The position numbers and the translations under genes were made by a program. The notes beneath the pieces were generated by a model. The model was not told the origin of the DNA. It saw only the letters and a list, made by a program, of their open reading frames with translations, and searched no databases. From positions 37,806 to 101,805 of the forward strand of contig NZ_JAGGLG010000014.1 of the NCBI RefSeq assembly GCF_017874315.1: a DNA stretch of 64,000 nucleotides. The letters are read 5' to 3'. Of this stretch, positions 25,853 through 35,209 are shown piece by piece; within the stretch, counting starts at the first letter, position 1, and each line of letters starts with the position of its first letter. The DNA comes from Symbiobacterium terraclitae. Its GTDB lineage: Bacteria > Bacillota > Sulfobacillia > Symbiobacteriales > Symbiobacteriaceae.

Positions 25853-25912
25853 GGAGCCCGGCGGCGAGCCCCCGAAAGGGGGACGCGACAGCCGGGCTCG
25901 CAGGCACCGCAA
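25853..25912 (+). repeat. Structured element, copy C (shortest form)
   Basis: It keeps GGAGCCCGGC, the CCCCCGAAAGGGGG hairpin and GCCGGGCTC (25891-25899) but has lost the inner ORF region entirely. It abuts the terminator of the KorAB operon. Confidence 0.55.
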
Positions 25913-25936
25913 TCAAACCGGGGTCGACCACGCGCA

Positions 25937-25964
25937 AAGCCCGGCGGGCTGCGCCGCCGGGCTT
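25937..25964 (-). terminator. Terminator of the korAB operon
   Basis: An 11-bp perfect stem AAGCCCGGCGG / CCGCCGGGCTT lies eight bases after the beta-subunit stop codon region. On the minus strand the stem ends in GGGCTTTG. Confidence 0.7.
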
Positions 25965-25971
25965 CCGAGCA

Positions 25972-26841
25972 CTACTTGTACTGATCCACGAGCTTCTGCC
26001 AGACCGCCGGGTCCACCGACCAGTCCCGGTTGACGATGCCCTCGGCCGGGTAGCCGGCCACGCGGTCCTCGTACCGGACCGAGTTCGGGTCCTCGTAGAC
26101 GATGCCCGTCACCAGCTCCTCCGTCTCCATCAGCTTCTTCATCGCCGCGAAGCGGTCGTGCCGGTCGTAGGTCGGGTCCTCGTCCAGGTTGGTCAGGTGC
26201 TGCTTGAAGAAGTCGAAGGTGTTCTGCTTGTTGAACGTAACGCACGGCGAATACGTATTCACCAGTGCGAAGCCCGGGTGCTGGATCGCCCGCTTGATGA
26301 TCTCCACCAGCTGCTTCTGGTTGGCCGAGAAGCCGTTGGCCACGAAGCCGCAGCCCGAGGCGATGGCCAGCTGCAGCTGATTCACCGTCCGCTCCACGTT
26401 GCCCGCCGGCGTCGACTTCGTCTGGAAGCCGTGCTCCGAGGTGGGCGAGGTCTGGCCCTTGGTGAGGCCGTAGATCATGTTGTCCATCACGATATAGGTG
26501 ATGTCCACGTTGCGCCGCAGGGCGTGCATGTAGTGCCCCATGCCGATGGCGAAGCCGTCGCCGTCACCGCCGGCCGCGATCACCGTCAGCTCCCGGTTGG
26601 CCAGCTTCAGCCCCTGGGCCGCCGCCAGCGCCCGCCCGTGGACGGTGTGCAGGTTGTAGGAGTTGATATAGTTGCCGATCTTGCCGGAGCAGCCGATGCC
26701 CGAGACCACGGCCACCTTCTCCGGCTCGATCCCCAGCTCAACCAGCGCCTTCTGCAGGGCCGCCAGCACGCCGAAGTCGCCGCAGCCCGGGCACCACCAG
26801 GACTTCTCCGAAGTCCGGAAATCCGCCATGGTAACTGCCAT
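25972..26841 (-). CDS. korB: 2-oxoacid:ferredoxin oxidoreductase, beta subunit
   Basis: 289 residues, ATG at 26841 with GGAGG nine bases upstream, five bases after the alpha subunit. Thiamine diphosphate-binding features are clear: WWCPGCGDFGVL near residue 16, GIGCSGKIGNYI, and the GGDGDGFAIGMGHYMHALRR block. With the alpha subunit it converts 2-oxoacids (2-oxoglutarate most likely, pyruvate possible) and CoA to acyl-CoA, CO2 and reduced ferredoxin in the cytoplasm. Size and the CPGCGDFG motif fit KorB-type two-subunit enzymes. Confidence 0.92.
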   Translation of the reverse strand: MAVTMADFRTSEKSWWCPGCGDFGVLAALQKALVELGIEPEKVAVVSGIGCSGKIGNYINSYNLHTVHGRALAAAQGLKLANRELTVIAAGGDGDGFAIGMGHYMHALRRNVDITYIVMDNMIYGLTKGQTSPTSEHGFQTKSTPAGNVERTVNQLQLAIASGCGFVANGFSANQKQLVEIIKRAIQHPGFALVNTYSPCVTFNKQNTFDFFKQHLTNLDEDPTYDRHDRFAAMKKLMETEELVTGIVYEDPNSVRYEDRVAGYPAEGIVNRDWSVDPAVWQKLVDQYK

Positions 26842-26846
26842 CTCGC

Positions 26847-28676
26847 CTACGCCTCCTTCGCTGCCAGCGCGATCGTCGGGTCGTCGGTCGGCCGCACGCC
26901 CTGGCCGCCGCCGGTGACCAGGTACTGCGCCTCGCCGGCGAGCACCGCGCGGGCGCCGTCGACGATGTCCTTGACGGTGAACAGGTTGCCGTCGTACCGG
27001 AGCAGGCTCGCCACCTTGGAGGCGTCGTAGCCCGTGCCCTTCAGCATGAAGGCGAACTGGCCCGTGGCGTTGGACTCGACCACCAGCGCCTTGCCGTCGC
27101 CCACGTAGCGGGCGATCTCAGCGGTGGGCACCGGGTAGATCAGGCGGATCTGCAGCACGCCGACCTTCTTGCCCGTCATCTGCTCGATGATGGGCTGCGC
27201 CTCCTTCGCGGCGCCCAGCGTCGTGCCGAAGGCCAGCAGCACCAGGTCGGCGTTGGGGCTGCCGAAGTAGCGCACCGCCTCGGTGTTGACCTTCGTAATG
27301 CGCCGCAGGCGGCGGTTCATCATATAGACGCGGTTGGCGGGGTTCTCCGTCACCTTGCCCATCGGGCCGTGCTCGGCGCCGGTGGCCAGGAACTGGCCGT
27401 TCTTCATGCCCGGCAGCGAGCGGGCGGAGACGCCGTTCTCATTGACCTGCTTGCTGTACCGCTCGAAGATGTCGCGCCCCAGCGCCGCCAGCTGCTCCGG
27501 ATCGGCGATGGGCCCGCGGTCGATCTTCGGCAGGTTGGCGAGGTCGGCCGCGTCAGGCTCCACGGTCTGCTGGAACAGGGCCAGCGCCAGGTCGGAGGCG
27601 ATCAGCACCGGGCAGTGGTAGTTGTCGGCCAGGTTGAATGCCTCGGCGGTCAGCGGGATGAGCTCCTCCACGGAGCCCGGCGCCAGGACGATGCGCGGGC
27701 CGTCGCCGTGGCCGCCGTAGGCCATCGCGAGCAGGTCGGACTGCTCCTGCTTGGTGGGCATGCCCGTCGAGGGGCCGCCCCGCTGCGTGTTCACCACCAC
27801 CACCGGCGTCTCGGTCATCGAGGCGAGGCCGATGGCCTCCTGCATCAGCGAGATGCCGGGGCCGGAGGTCGCGGTCATCGCCCGCGCACCGCCGAAGCCG
27901 GCGCCGACGCAGGCCACGATCGAGCCGAGCTCGTCCTCCATCTGCACCGCAATGCCCCCCACCTTGGGGAAGGCCTTCACCAGGTTCTCGGCGATCTCGG
28001 AGGCGGGGGTGATGGGGTAGGAGAACATCAGGCGGCAGCCGCCGGCGAGCGCACCGAGGGCGGCCGCGTCGTTGCCGGTCATCAGCAGGCGCTCCTGCCC
28101 GTCGGGCTGCGCCAGCTCCAGGCGCAGGTCGGGCCAGTTCTCGACGACGTGGTTATAGCCCTGCTCCATTGCGGTGTGGATCAGGGCCACGAAGTCCTCG
28201 CCCTTGTTGCCCCAGCGGCGCACGGCGTACTTCTTGAAGTGCTCCAGCGGCAGGCCGAGGAACGCGGCCGAGGCGCCGAGGACGATGTTGTTCTTCATCA
28301 GGGTGTTGCCCAGCGCCAGGGCCATCTTGTTGAAGGGCATGGTGAGCAGCTTCGCGTCCAGCCCTTCCGGCAGCTGCGGGTCGAAGGCCTCGTCCGCCAG
28401 CACGATGGCACCGGGGTACACGTTCCTGGCACAGAGGTTGATGGACTCCTGGTCCAGCACCACCAGCAGGTTGACCCCAGCCGCCGGCGCCAGGACCCGT
28501 TCGACGGAAATGCGGGTTGTGAAGTCGGTGTGTCCGCCCTTGATGCGGGAGGCGAACGTCTTGTAGGCGTACACGTAGTAGCCCGCGCGGCTGGCGACGG
28601 TGTTGAACACCTCGGCCGTGGAGTCAAGGCCGGAGCCCTGCTCGCCGCCGATCTGCCAGCAAACCTCCTTAAGCAA
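26847..28676 (-). CDS. korA: 2-oxoacid:ferredoxin oxidoreductase, fused gamma-alpha subunit
   Basis: 609 residues from TTG 28676, chosen because GAGGAGGGG ends six bases upstream; the frame is open further upstream but without coding character. The N-terminal ~190 residues (WQIGGEQGSGLDSTAEVF, RIKGGHTDF) are the gamma domain. The rest is the pyrimidine-binding alpha domain with FSYPITPASEIAE and ATSGPGISLMQEAIGLASM. It is the first gene of the two-gene operon with the beta subunit and is divergent from a LysR gene, which is the obvious candidate regulator. Confidence 0.9.
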   Translation of the reverse strand: MLKEVCWQIGGEQGSGLDSTAEVFNTVASRAGYYVYAYKTFASRIKGGHTDFTTRISVERVLAPAAGVNLLVVLDQESINLCARNVYPGAIVLADEAFDPQLPEGLDAKLLTMPFNKMALALGNTLMKNNIVLGASAAFLGLPLEHFKKYAVRRWGNKGEDFVALIHTAMEQGYNHVVENWPDLRLELAQPDGQERLLMTGNDAAALGALAGGCRLMFSYPITPASEIAENLVKAFPKVGGIAVQMEDELGSIVACVGAGFGGARAMTATSGPGISLMQEAIGLASMTETPVVVVNTQRGGPSTGMPTKQEQSDLLAMAYGGHGDGPRIVLAPGSVEELIPLTAEAFNLADNYHCPVLIASDLALALFQQTVEPDAADLANLPKIDRGPIADPEQLAALGRDIFERYSKQVNENGVSARSLPGMKNGQFLATGAEHGPMGKVTENPANRVYMMNRRLRRITKVNTEAVRYFGSPNADLVLLAFGTTLGAAKEAQPIIEQMTGKKVGVLQIRLIYPVPTAEIARYVGDGKALVVESNATGQFAFMLKGTGYDASKVASLLRYDGNLFTVKDIVDGARAVLAGEAQYLVTGGGQGVRPTDDPTIALAAKEA

Positions 28677-28872
28677 TATGGTCCCCTCCTCAGATCTGGT
28701 GCCGCGGAACGAGGCTCTGCACCCGCCCGCGAAGTCAGCTGCGTCCCCATGTGCGCGCTTGCTATCCACTACCAACTATACGGCCTATTAGGGTATGATG
28801 AACATGCATAGTTGACATACCGCAAATACTCCCGGTGCATCATGTGCCGGGTAGTACAAGGAGGCCAGCCCG
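28677..28872. promoter_or_regulatory. Divergent control region between korA and the LysR gene
   Basis: This 196-bp AT-richer gap must hold both promoters. Visible elements are TATAGT on the minus strand near 28780 and TTGACA on the plus strand near 28813, neither with a strong partner box. LysR proteins usually bind such divergent gaps; no single site stands out. Confidence 0.4.
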
Positions 28873-29772
28873 GTGTTACTTCAGCACTTGATAACCTTCT
28901 GCCGTGTTGTGGAGACGGGCGGATTCGCCCGGGCCGGGGCGCTGGTGGGCCTGAGCCAGCCGGCCGTGACCCGGCAGATCGCAGCGCTGGAAGCCGAGCT
29001 GGGCACGCCCCTGCTGGACCGGGCCAGCAGGCAGCTGCACGTGACGCCCGCCGGCGAGCTGGTCTACCAGCGCGCCCGCCGCATCGCGCAGGCGGTGTCA
29101 GCGCTGAAGGAGGAGGTGGCGGACCTGGCCCACCCCGACCGGGGCCGCGTGGCCATCGGCACCGTCACCACCGTCGGCCTCCGGCTCCTGCCCCCCATCC
29201 TCGCCGCCTACAAGGAGCGGTTCCCCCGGGTGCAGGTCCAGGTGAAGGCCGGGCGCACCCAGGAGACCATCAACCGCCTCCTGGAGGGCGAGATCGAGCT
29301 GGCCATCCTGCCCACCCCGGTCTCGCACCCGAGGCTGCGCACCATCCCGCTGATGGACGACCCCGTCGTGCTGGTCTGCTCCCCGGATCGGCGGGCGGAG
29401 CTGCCCGACCCGCTCCCCCTGGCGATGCTGGGCGAGATCGATCTCATCTCGTTCCAGGCCCCGTCCCGCTTCCGCACCTTCGTGGACGCGATGCTGGAGC
29501 AGCACGGGGTCTACCCCAACGTCACGATGGAGTTCGACTCCCACGAGGCCGTCACCCTGATGGTGGAGGCGGGCTTCGGCTGCGCGCTGGTGCCGGCGTC
29601 GGCGGTGGAGCGGGAACTGGCCCTGGGCAGCCTGGTCAGGGTAGAGGTGGAGGGCATGCCGCCTATGGCCCGGACCACCTGCCTCGCCCTGCGCCACCCC
29701 AACCTGGACTGGAACCCGGCCGCCGAGCACCTGTACCAGATGATCATCGCCCACTTTGGCAAAAAGGGGTAA
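28873..29772 (+). CDS. LysR-family transcriptional regulator
   Basis: 299 residues, GTG start with AAGGAGG upstream. The N-terminal winged helix-turn-helix is clear (FARAGALVGLSQPAVTRQIA, residues ~18-38), followed by the co-inducer domain (GRVAIGTVTTVGLRLLPPIL). It is encoded divergently from the 2-oxoacid:ferredoxin oxidoreductase, which by the usual LysR layout it probably controls; the malic enzyme downstream is a second possible target. Confidence 0.92.
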   Translation: MLLQHLITFCRVVETGGFARAGALVGLSQPAVTRQIAALEAELGTPLLDRASRQLHVTPAGELVYQRARRIAQAVSALKEEVADLAHPDRGRVAIGTVTTVGLRLLPPILAAYKERFPRVQVQVKAGRTQETINRLLEGEIELAILPTPVSHPRLRTIPLMDDPVVLVCSPDRRAELPDPLPLAMLGEIDLISFQAPSRFRTFVDAMLEQHGVYPNVTMEFDSHEAVTLMVEAGFGCALVPASAVERELALGSLVRVEVEGMPPMARTTCLALRHPNLDWNPAAEHLYQMIIAHFGKKG

Positions 29773-29953
29773 ACAGGAAGGATTTCGCCGCATTATGCCT
29801 AATTACTAGTACCTAGTCCTAAGTCGCACTTGCCTGAACGCGTTTGTGCTAATTACAGCTTACGTACTCCCGCCGGATAAGGTAGTGCTATACTAGATTC
29901 AGGTATAACCGGTTCGGGCCCATCACGAGCCCCTACGAGGAGGACCTGTGGCT

Positions 29954-31396
29954 ATGCATCGACTGGGTAACATGCGGTTGATACTGCGCCTCGAGATCCA
30001 GAATACCGGGTCCATTTTCTCGTACATCGCCACTGCGATCGGCGCCACAGGTGGGGACATCCTGGCCGTGGACCTGATCCAGTCCCGTCGCGACGTCGTG
30101 ATCCGCGACATCACGATCGGGGTGGAGAACAGGGCCCACGGCGACCGGGTCATCCAGGCGGTCACCGCCCTGCCCGGTGTGAAGCTGGTAAACGTCTCGG
30201 ACCGCATCTTCCTGGCCCACCTCGGCGGCAAGATCGAGGTGACGCCGCGGGTGCAGGTGAAGACCCGCGACGACCTCTCGGTGGTCTACACGCCCGGCGT
30301 GGCGGACGTCTGCCGGGCCATCGCCGAGGATCCGAACAAGGCCTTTACGCTTACGATCAAGCGGAACACGGTGGCCGTGGTCACCGACGGCACCGCCGTG
30401 CTCGGCCTGGGCGACATCGGCCCGGCCGCGGCGATGCCGGTGATGGAGGGCAAGGCGATGCTGTTCAAGCAGTTCGCCGACGTGGACGCCTTCCCGATCT
30501 GCCTCGACACCAAGGATCCGGACGAGATCGTCCGCATCGTCAAGGCCCTCGCGCCGACCTTCGGCGGCATCAACCTCGAGGACATCTCCTCGCCGCGCTG
30601 TTTCGAGATCGAGCGGCGGCTGCAGGAGGAGCTGGACATCCCCGTCTTCCACGACGACCAGCACGGCACCGCCGTCGTGGTGCTGGCCGGCCTGATGAAC
30701 GCCGCCCGGGTGGTGGGCAAGGAGCTCTCCGACCTGAAGGTCGTCGTCTGCGGCATCGGCGCCGCGGGCATCGCCATCACGAAGATGCTGATGCTGGCCG
30801 GCATCAAGAACATCATCGGCGTCGACCGGGAGGGCATCATCGAGCGGGGCAAGAAGTACCCGAGCAACCCGATGTGGCAGTGGTACGCCGAGAACACCAA
30901 CCCCGAGAACCGGCACGGCGGCATGGCGGAGGCCATCGAGGGCGCCGACGCCTTCATCGGCGTCTCCGGCCCCGGTGCGCTGAAGATCGAACACGTGAAG
31001 AGGATGGCCAAGGACCCGATCGTCTTCGCCATGGCCAACCCCACGCCGGAGATCGACCCGGAGGAGGCCGAGCCGTACGTGGCGGTGATGGCCACCGGCC
31101 GGTCCGACTACCCGAACCAGGTCAACAACCTGCTCTGTTTCCCCGGCCTCTTCCGCGGCGCCCTGAACTGCCGTGCACGGCAGATCAACGACGCGATGAA
31201 GCTGGCCGCCGCCCGGGCCATCGCCGCGGTGGTCTCGGACGAGGAGCTGCACGCCGAGTACATCATCCCGTCGGTCTTCAACAAGCGGGTGGCCGAGATG
31301 GTCGCCCAGGCGGTGGAGGCGGCGGCGTACGAGAGCGGTGTCGCCCGGCGGGAGCGGCAGCCCCAGCCCACGCAGACCCGGGGCGGCGACGACTAG
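29954..31396 (+). CDS. NAD(P)-dependent malic enzyme with N-terminal ACT domain
   Basis: 480 residues from ATG 29954 (GAGGAGG ten bases upstream; GTG 29948 is possible but very close to it). Residues ~1-80 form an ACT domain (LRLEIQNTGSIFSYIATAIG), a typical amino-acid or metabolite sensor. The malic enzyme core follows: VVYTPGVADVCRAI with the catalytic Tyr, NTVAVVTDGTAVLGLGDIGP, FHDDQHGTAVV, and the NAD-binding VVCGIGAAGIAI. It decarboxylates malate to pyruvate. Position beside the 2-oxoacid oxidoreductase suggests a C4/C3 acid module. A strong terminator follows. Confidence 0.93.
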   Translation: MHRLGNMRLILRLEIQNTGSIFSYIATAIGATGGDILAVDLIQSRRDVVIRDITIGVENRAHGDRVIQAVTALPGVKLVNVSDRIFLAHLGGKIEVTPRVQVKTRDDLSVVYTPGVADVCRAIAEDPNKAFTLTIKRNTVAVVTDGTAVLGLGDIGPAAAMPVMEGKAMLFKQFADVDAFPICLDTKDPDEIVRIVKALAPTFGGINLEDISSPRCFEIERRLQEELDIPVFHDDQHGTAVVVLAGLMNAARVVGKELSDLKVVVCGIGAAGIAITKMLMLAGIKNIIGVDREGIIERGKKYPSNPMWQWYAENTNPENRHGGMAEAIEGADAFIGVSGPGALKIEHVKRMAKDPIVFAMANPTPEIDPEEAEPYVAVMATGRSDYPNQVNNLLCFPGLFRGALNCRARQINDAMKLAAARAIAAVVSDEELHAEYIIPSVFNKRVAEMVAQAVEAAAYESGVARRERQPQPTQTRGGDD

Positions 31397-31432
31397 GCGA
31401 GGACGCCCTGTCCCTCACTGAGCACCGGCAGG

Positions 31433-31481
31433 AAGCCATCGAGGCCGAGGAGCAGCACTCCTCGGGTCCTCGATGGCTTTT
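31433..31481 (+). terminator. Rho-independent terminator after malic enzyme gene
   Basis: A long two-part perfect stem, CCATCGAGG/CCTCGATGG outside and CCGAGGAG/CTCCTCGG inside, is followed by CTTTTGCT. It lies 36 bp after the stop. Confidence 0.85.
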
Positions 31482-31680
31482 GCTATGGAGGCTTGGCCCT
31501 GCTTGCGGGGAGAAGGGGGGGCCGCACGCTTGGCCGTTGAACTGCGCGGGAGCCGCGCCCCTCATTTGTGATAGAATAGTCTCGCTACTGCTTGCGCCGG
31601 GGATGAAGTGCCCCCCTGGCGGTTCCGTCCGGCGGTCGTCCGTGCTCGCCGTGCAACAGCAGCGGCGGGGGCTGCCCGGC

Positions 31681-32040
31681 GGGAGGCAGCCAGCGGGAGA
31701 CATCCAGCGGGAGACAGCCAGCGGAAGGCTGCCAGCGGGAGACAGCCGGCGGGAGACAGCCAGCGGAAGGCAGCCAGCGGAAGACAGCCAGCGGAAGGCT
31801 GCCAGCGGGAGACATCCAGCGGGAGACAGCCGGCGGGAGACATCCAGCGGGAGGCAGCCAGCGGAAGACAGCCAGCGGAAGGCTGCCAGCGGGAGACAGC
31901 CAGCAGAAGGCTGCCAGAGGAAGGCTGCCAGCGGAAGACAGCCAGCGGGAGACAGCCAGCGGAAGGCTGCCAGCGGGAGACAGCCGGCAGAAGGCACTCG
32001 GCGGGAAGCAGCTGGCAGGAGGCAGCCGGCGGAGGCAGCT
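31681..32040. repeat. 14-bp tandem repeat array, about 25 copies
   Basis: The unit is close to GCCAGCGGGAGACA, with variants at fixed places (GGAAGGCT, GGAAGACA, TCC for GCC). It begins about 200 bp after the malic enzyme terminator and stops just before the ribosome binding site of the small lipoprotein gene. Because 14 is not a multiple of three, the long frames that cross it on both strands are repeat artefacts. Confidence 0.85.
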
Positions 32041-32076
32041 GGCTGGCGGCACCTTCCGGTCAGTGGGGGAGAGGTC

Positions 32077-32733
32077 ATGTCAGGTATCAGGCGCACCGCG
32101 GCCCTTTGGATCCTGATCGTCACGGTTGGATGCACACGGCCGGCCAGTCCCGACCACCTGGCCGGGGACCTGCCGGGGGAGCCGAAGCCGTATGAACTTG
32201 AGGTCGCGCAGGTGAGCACCGGTGGTCGGGCCTCCGGCGAGCGGGCGAAGGACCCCGGACCCGCCGACGCCCAGGTGCTGAACTGGGTCGCGTTCGAGGG
32301 GGGAGCGGTCGGGGACCGTCCGTTCTCGGGCGGGCGTGTTCTGCTGTGGGAGTCAGAGCCCGGACGACTCACCGCACAGGCCTTTCTCGGCTCCGAGGCC
32401 GAGGGCTGGAAGGCGGCCGGCGTGGTGTCACACCTGGTCACGGGTGAGGAACGGCCGCTCTACGCCACCGCAACCTTGCTGAACGACGTGGTGGAGGACG
32501 AGCGCCGAGTCCCCTTGTGGACCTTCTACGGCAAGGCAAATGACGCACGCATCGAGTCCATCCGGATCGTGTTCCCGGGCTCGCCAATCATCCAGCGGGA
32601 TGTGGGTGCGGGCGGCACCTGGCTGATCGTCTACCAGGGGATCATCGACTATGGCCCTCCCCATGAAGTGACCGTGGTCGCACTGGACGGGCGAGGGCAG
32701 GATGTGTTCCACCAGCAACTGAGCCTGCGATGA
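32077..32733 (+). CDS. Small lipoprotein of unknown function
   Basis: 218 residues from ATG 32077, directly after GGGGGAGAGG. Signal peptide with lipobox ILIVTVGC-T gives a membrane-anchored exported protein. The mature part has no motif I recognise; it looks beta-rich (LIVYQGIIDYGPPHEVTVVALDG). GC is somewhat lower than in the neighbours. It is followed after 70 bp by the CAP/SLH surface protein in the same direction. The open frame extends upstream through the 14-bp array, but the strong site at 32077 decides the start. Confidence 0.7.
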   Translation: MSGIRRTAALWILIVTVGCTRPASPDHLAGDLPGEPKPYELEVAQVSTGGRASGERAKDPGPADAQVLNWVAFEGGAVGDRPFSGGRVLLWESEPGRLTAQAFLGSEAEGWKAAGVVSHLVTGEERPLYATATLLNDVVEDERRVPLWTFYGKANDARIESIRIVFPGSPIIQRDVGAGGTWLIVYQGIIDYGPPHEVTVVALDGRGQDVFHQQLSLR

Positions 32734-32803
32734 AGGGGGGCATCCCCGCAGCCCGCAACTCGTCCGCCCTCCGCTCCGTCTGACTAGACGGGAGGTGGTC
32801 ACG

Positions 32804-35209
32804 GTGCGGCGGCGCTTCGGTCGCGTCATGTTGCTGGCCGTGGCCCTTGTCCTGCTGTGGGTGGAGGCGGCGTTCGCCTTCACTTATTTCGCGCCCGTGC
32901 CCCAGGGAACCGTGGGGTGGGCGCGTCCCCGCATCGTCCAGCGGTTCAACCTGGAGCCCGGCGACCGCATCGTCGCCGCCGAGATGTGGCTGGACGGGCG
33001 TCCCGTCACCCCCGCCTGGGACGACACGGGCCTGGTCTACTACGACCCCCCCGGTCCGCTGGAGCCGGGGGCCCACCACGTGCGCCTGACCGTCCGGGTG
33101 GTGCCGGGCCGGGAGGGCTACGTGTACGCGCCGGTGACCTCCGAGTTCACCATCACGGTGACCGCCGATGCCCCCGCCGTCCTTCCGCCTGCAGGCGCGG
33201 AGGGGGCGGCGGCCCTGGCTGCGGTGAACCGGTACCGCCTCACGGCCGGGGTCTCCCCGGTCGTCCTCGACGCGCGCCTCTCAGCGGCGGCCGCCCTCCA
33301 GGCCTCGTACCTGGTGGCCAACCCGGACCAGGTGACCGTCGACGCCCACCGGCAAACGCCGTCCACCCCGGGCTTCGTCGCCGAGAGCGCGGCAGGGCGC
33401 GCCCGCTACTACGCCTACGACGGCGGGACCGCCGAGGTGATCAACTTCAAGGAGCGGGCGGAGGAGGCGGTCGCGGGCTGGATCGACACCCTCTACCACC
33501 GCGTCCCGCTCCTCCATCCGGGCATGCGGGAGATGGGCTACGGGCTGGCCGGCGACGACGGGCTCACGGTGAACGTCGCCGTGCTGGGGCCGTACACGAG
33601 CGCGGACCAGACGGTGCGCTGGCCGGCGCCCGGGCAGACCGGCGTGCCGCCGCTCTGGGACGGGCTGGAGACGCCGGACCCGCTCGCCGGCACGGGCCTC
33701 TCGGGACCGGTCGGGTACCCGATCACCCTCACGTTCGGCGCCCGGCCCGAGCAGCTGCGCCTCACCCGCTGGAGCCTCACGGGGCCCGACGGCCCCGTGA
33801 CCGTACTGCCCTACGACCCGGAGCGGGACCCCAACCTGGAGGATACCGTCGCGCTCATCCCGACGGCGCCCCTGCGCCCGGGGGCGCAGTACACGGTGGC
33901 CATGGCCGGCGAAGTGGACCTGGGCAGCGGCCGCCAGCCCTTTGACTACTCCTGGACCTTCCGCACGGCCGCCGAGGCCCATCCGGTGGTTTCACGGCGG
34001 GTGATCACGTACCAGGCCGACGGCAGCGTGGCGCACATCCGGCTGGAGGGGCACGCCTTCCCCGTCGGGGTTCAGGTCTACCTGGGCGGGCTGCCCGTTG
34101 CAGGGCTGGTGCGGGAGTCGGCGTCCAGCCTGCGCTTCCAGCTGCCCCAGGGGTACCCGGGCGGCCCGGCCGACCTGCTGCTCGTCACCCCCGGCGGCCA
34201 CGAGGTGACCTGGCCGGAGTTCCTCACCGGCGCCGAACCGCTCTCGCCCTCCCCGGCCCAGGCCTTCCGCCAGGTTCCCCTGGTCGTGCGGGGGCAGCCT
34301 CAGGGCCAGCCGGCGCTGGTCCACGGCGGCGGGGCCGTGCTCGTGCCCGGGTCGGCGCTGCTGCGGTGGGGACTGGAGCCCGAACAGGTGACGGCCATCG
34401 GCCGGACGTGGTGGCGGCAGGACGTTCCGTCGGCCCTGGGCGAGTACACCCTGGGCCGGGTGATCGCCAGCGTCGGCGGCAGGCCCGTCCGTCTGGCGCT
34501 GCCGGTGCAGGAGCGGCTGGGGCAGATCTACGTCGATGCATCCTTCGCCGCGGCCCTGATCGGGGCCGAGCTCCGGCAGGTGGGCGGCCAGTACCACCTG
34601 GTGCGACCGGTGGGCGGCCAGTACGACGTGGACGGACACTGGGCTGAGGCCGTCATCGCCCGCCTGCTGGAGGACGGTGTCGTCTCGGGCTACGGCGACG
34701 GCACCTTCCGCCCCGACGCGACGCTCTCCCGGGCCGCCTTCGTGCGCATGCTCGTCTCGGCCCTGGGCCTCCAGGGGACGGGCGCACAGGGACAGGGGGC
34801 GGCGTTCGCCGACACCGCCGGCCACTGGGTGGCCACGGGGGGCTACCTGGGCGCGGCCGTGACGGCAGGGATCGTCCGGCCTGAGGACTACCCCGGCGGC
34901 CGCTTCGACCCGGACCGGGCGATCCTGCGGGAGGAGATCGCCGTGATGCTGGTGCGGGCGCTGGGCCTGGAGGAGCGTGCGCTGGCGACGCCGCTGCAGA
35001 CGTCCGACGGCGTGGCGGTGATCGAGGGCCGCCGCTTCACCGACGCCGGCCAATGGCAGAGGCCCCGGCACGTGGCCGAGGCCATCCGATCGGGTCTGAT
35101 TGCGGGGTACGCCGAGGCGGGGGGCGCCTATACCTTCCGTCCGGACCGGACCGCAACCCGGGCCGAGGCGGCGGCGATGCTGGTGCGGGCGCTGGGCGAA
35201 GGTGGTTAG
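32804..35209 (+). CDS. Secreted CAP-domain protein with C-terminal SLH repeats
   Basis: 801 residues from GTG 32804 (GGAGG eight bases upstream). Signal peptide (VMLLAVALVLLWVEAAFAF). Residues ~125-270 are a CAP/SCP-like domain (AALAAVNRYRLTAGVSPVVL, later HPGMREMGYGLA). Middle domains of Ig-like type (IPTAPLRPGAQYTVAMAG) follow, then a copper-amine-oxidase-N-like segment (QERLGQIYVDASFAAALIGA). Three SLH motifs close the protein at ~610-800 (GHWAEAVIARLLEDGVVSGY, GDGTFRPDATLSRAAFVRML). SLH repeats anchor proteins to pyruvylated cell-wall polymer, so this is an S-layer-associated protein; function of the CAP domain unknown. Confidence 0.9.
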   Translation: MRRRFGRVMLLAVALVLLWVEAAFAFTYFAPVPQGTVGWARPRIVQRFNLEPGDRIVAAEMWLDGRPVTPAWDDTGLVYYDPPGPLEPGAHHVRLTVRVVPGREGYVYAPVTSEFTITVTADAPAVLPPAGAEGAAALAAVNRYRLTAGVSPVVLDARLSAAAALQASYLVANPDQVTVDAHRQTPSTPGFVAESAAGRARYYAYDGGTAEVINFKERAEEAVAGWIDTLYHRVPLLHPGMREMGYGLAGDDGLTVNVAVLGPYTSADQTVRWPAPGQTGVPPLWDGLETPDPLAGTGLSGPVGYPITLTFGARPEQLRLTRWSLTGPDGPVTVLPYDPERDPNLEDTVALIPTAPLRPGAQYTVAMAGEVDLGSGRQPFDYSWTFRTAAEAHPVVSRRVITYQADGSVAHIRLEGHAFPVGVQVYLGGLPVAGLVRESASSLRFQLPQGYPGGPADLLLVTPGGHEVTWPEFLTGAEPLSPSPAQAFRQVPLVVRGQPQGQPALVHGGGAVLVPGSALLRWGLEPEQVTAIGRTWWRQDVPSALGEYTLGRVIASVGGRPVRLALPVQERLGQIYVDASFAAALIGAELRQVGGQYHLVRPVGGQYDVDGHWAEAVIARLLEDGVVSGYGDGTFRPDATLSRAAFVRMLVSALGLQGTGAQGQGAAFADTAGHWVATGGYLGAAVTAGIVRPEDYPGGRFDPDRAILREEIAVMLVRALGLEERALATPLQTSDGVAVIEGRRFTDAGQWQRPRHVAEAIRSGLIAGYAEAGGAYTFRPDRTATRAEAAAMLVRALGEGG

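Noticed and set aside
29780..29947. Riboswitch-like leader before the malic enzyme
   Set aside because: The stretch is AT-richer and has a TATACT box near 29891, but no known riboswitch core or convincing -35 box could be identified.
30874..32733. 619-codon plus-strand frame covering the malic enzyme end, the 14-bp array and the lipoprotein
   Set aside because: It overlaps a certain gene in another frame and passes through an out-of-frame repeat; the lipoprotein has its own strong start at 32077.
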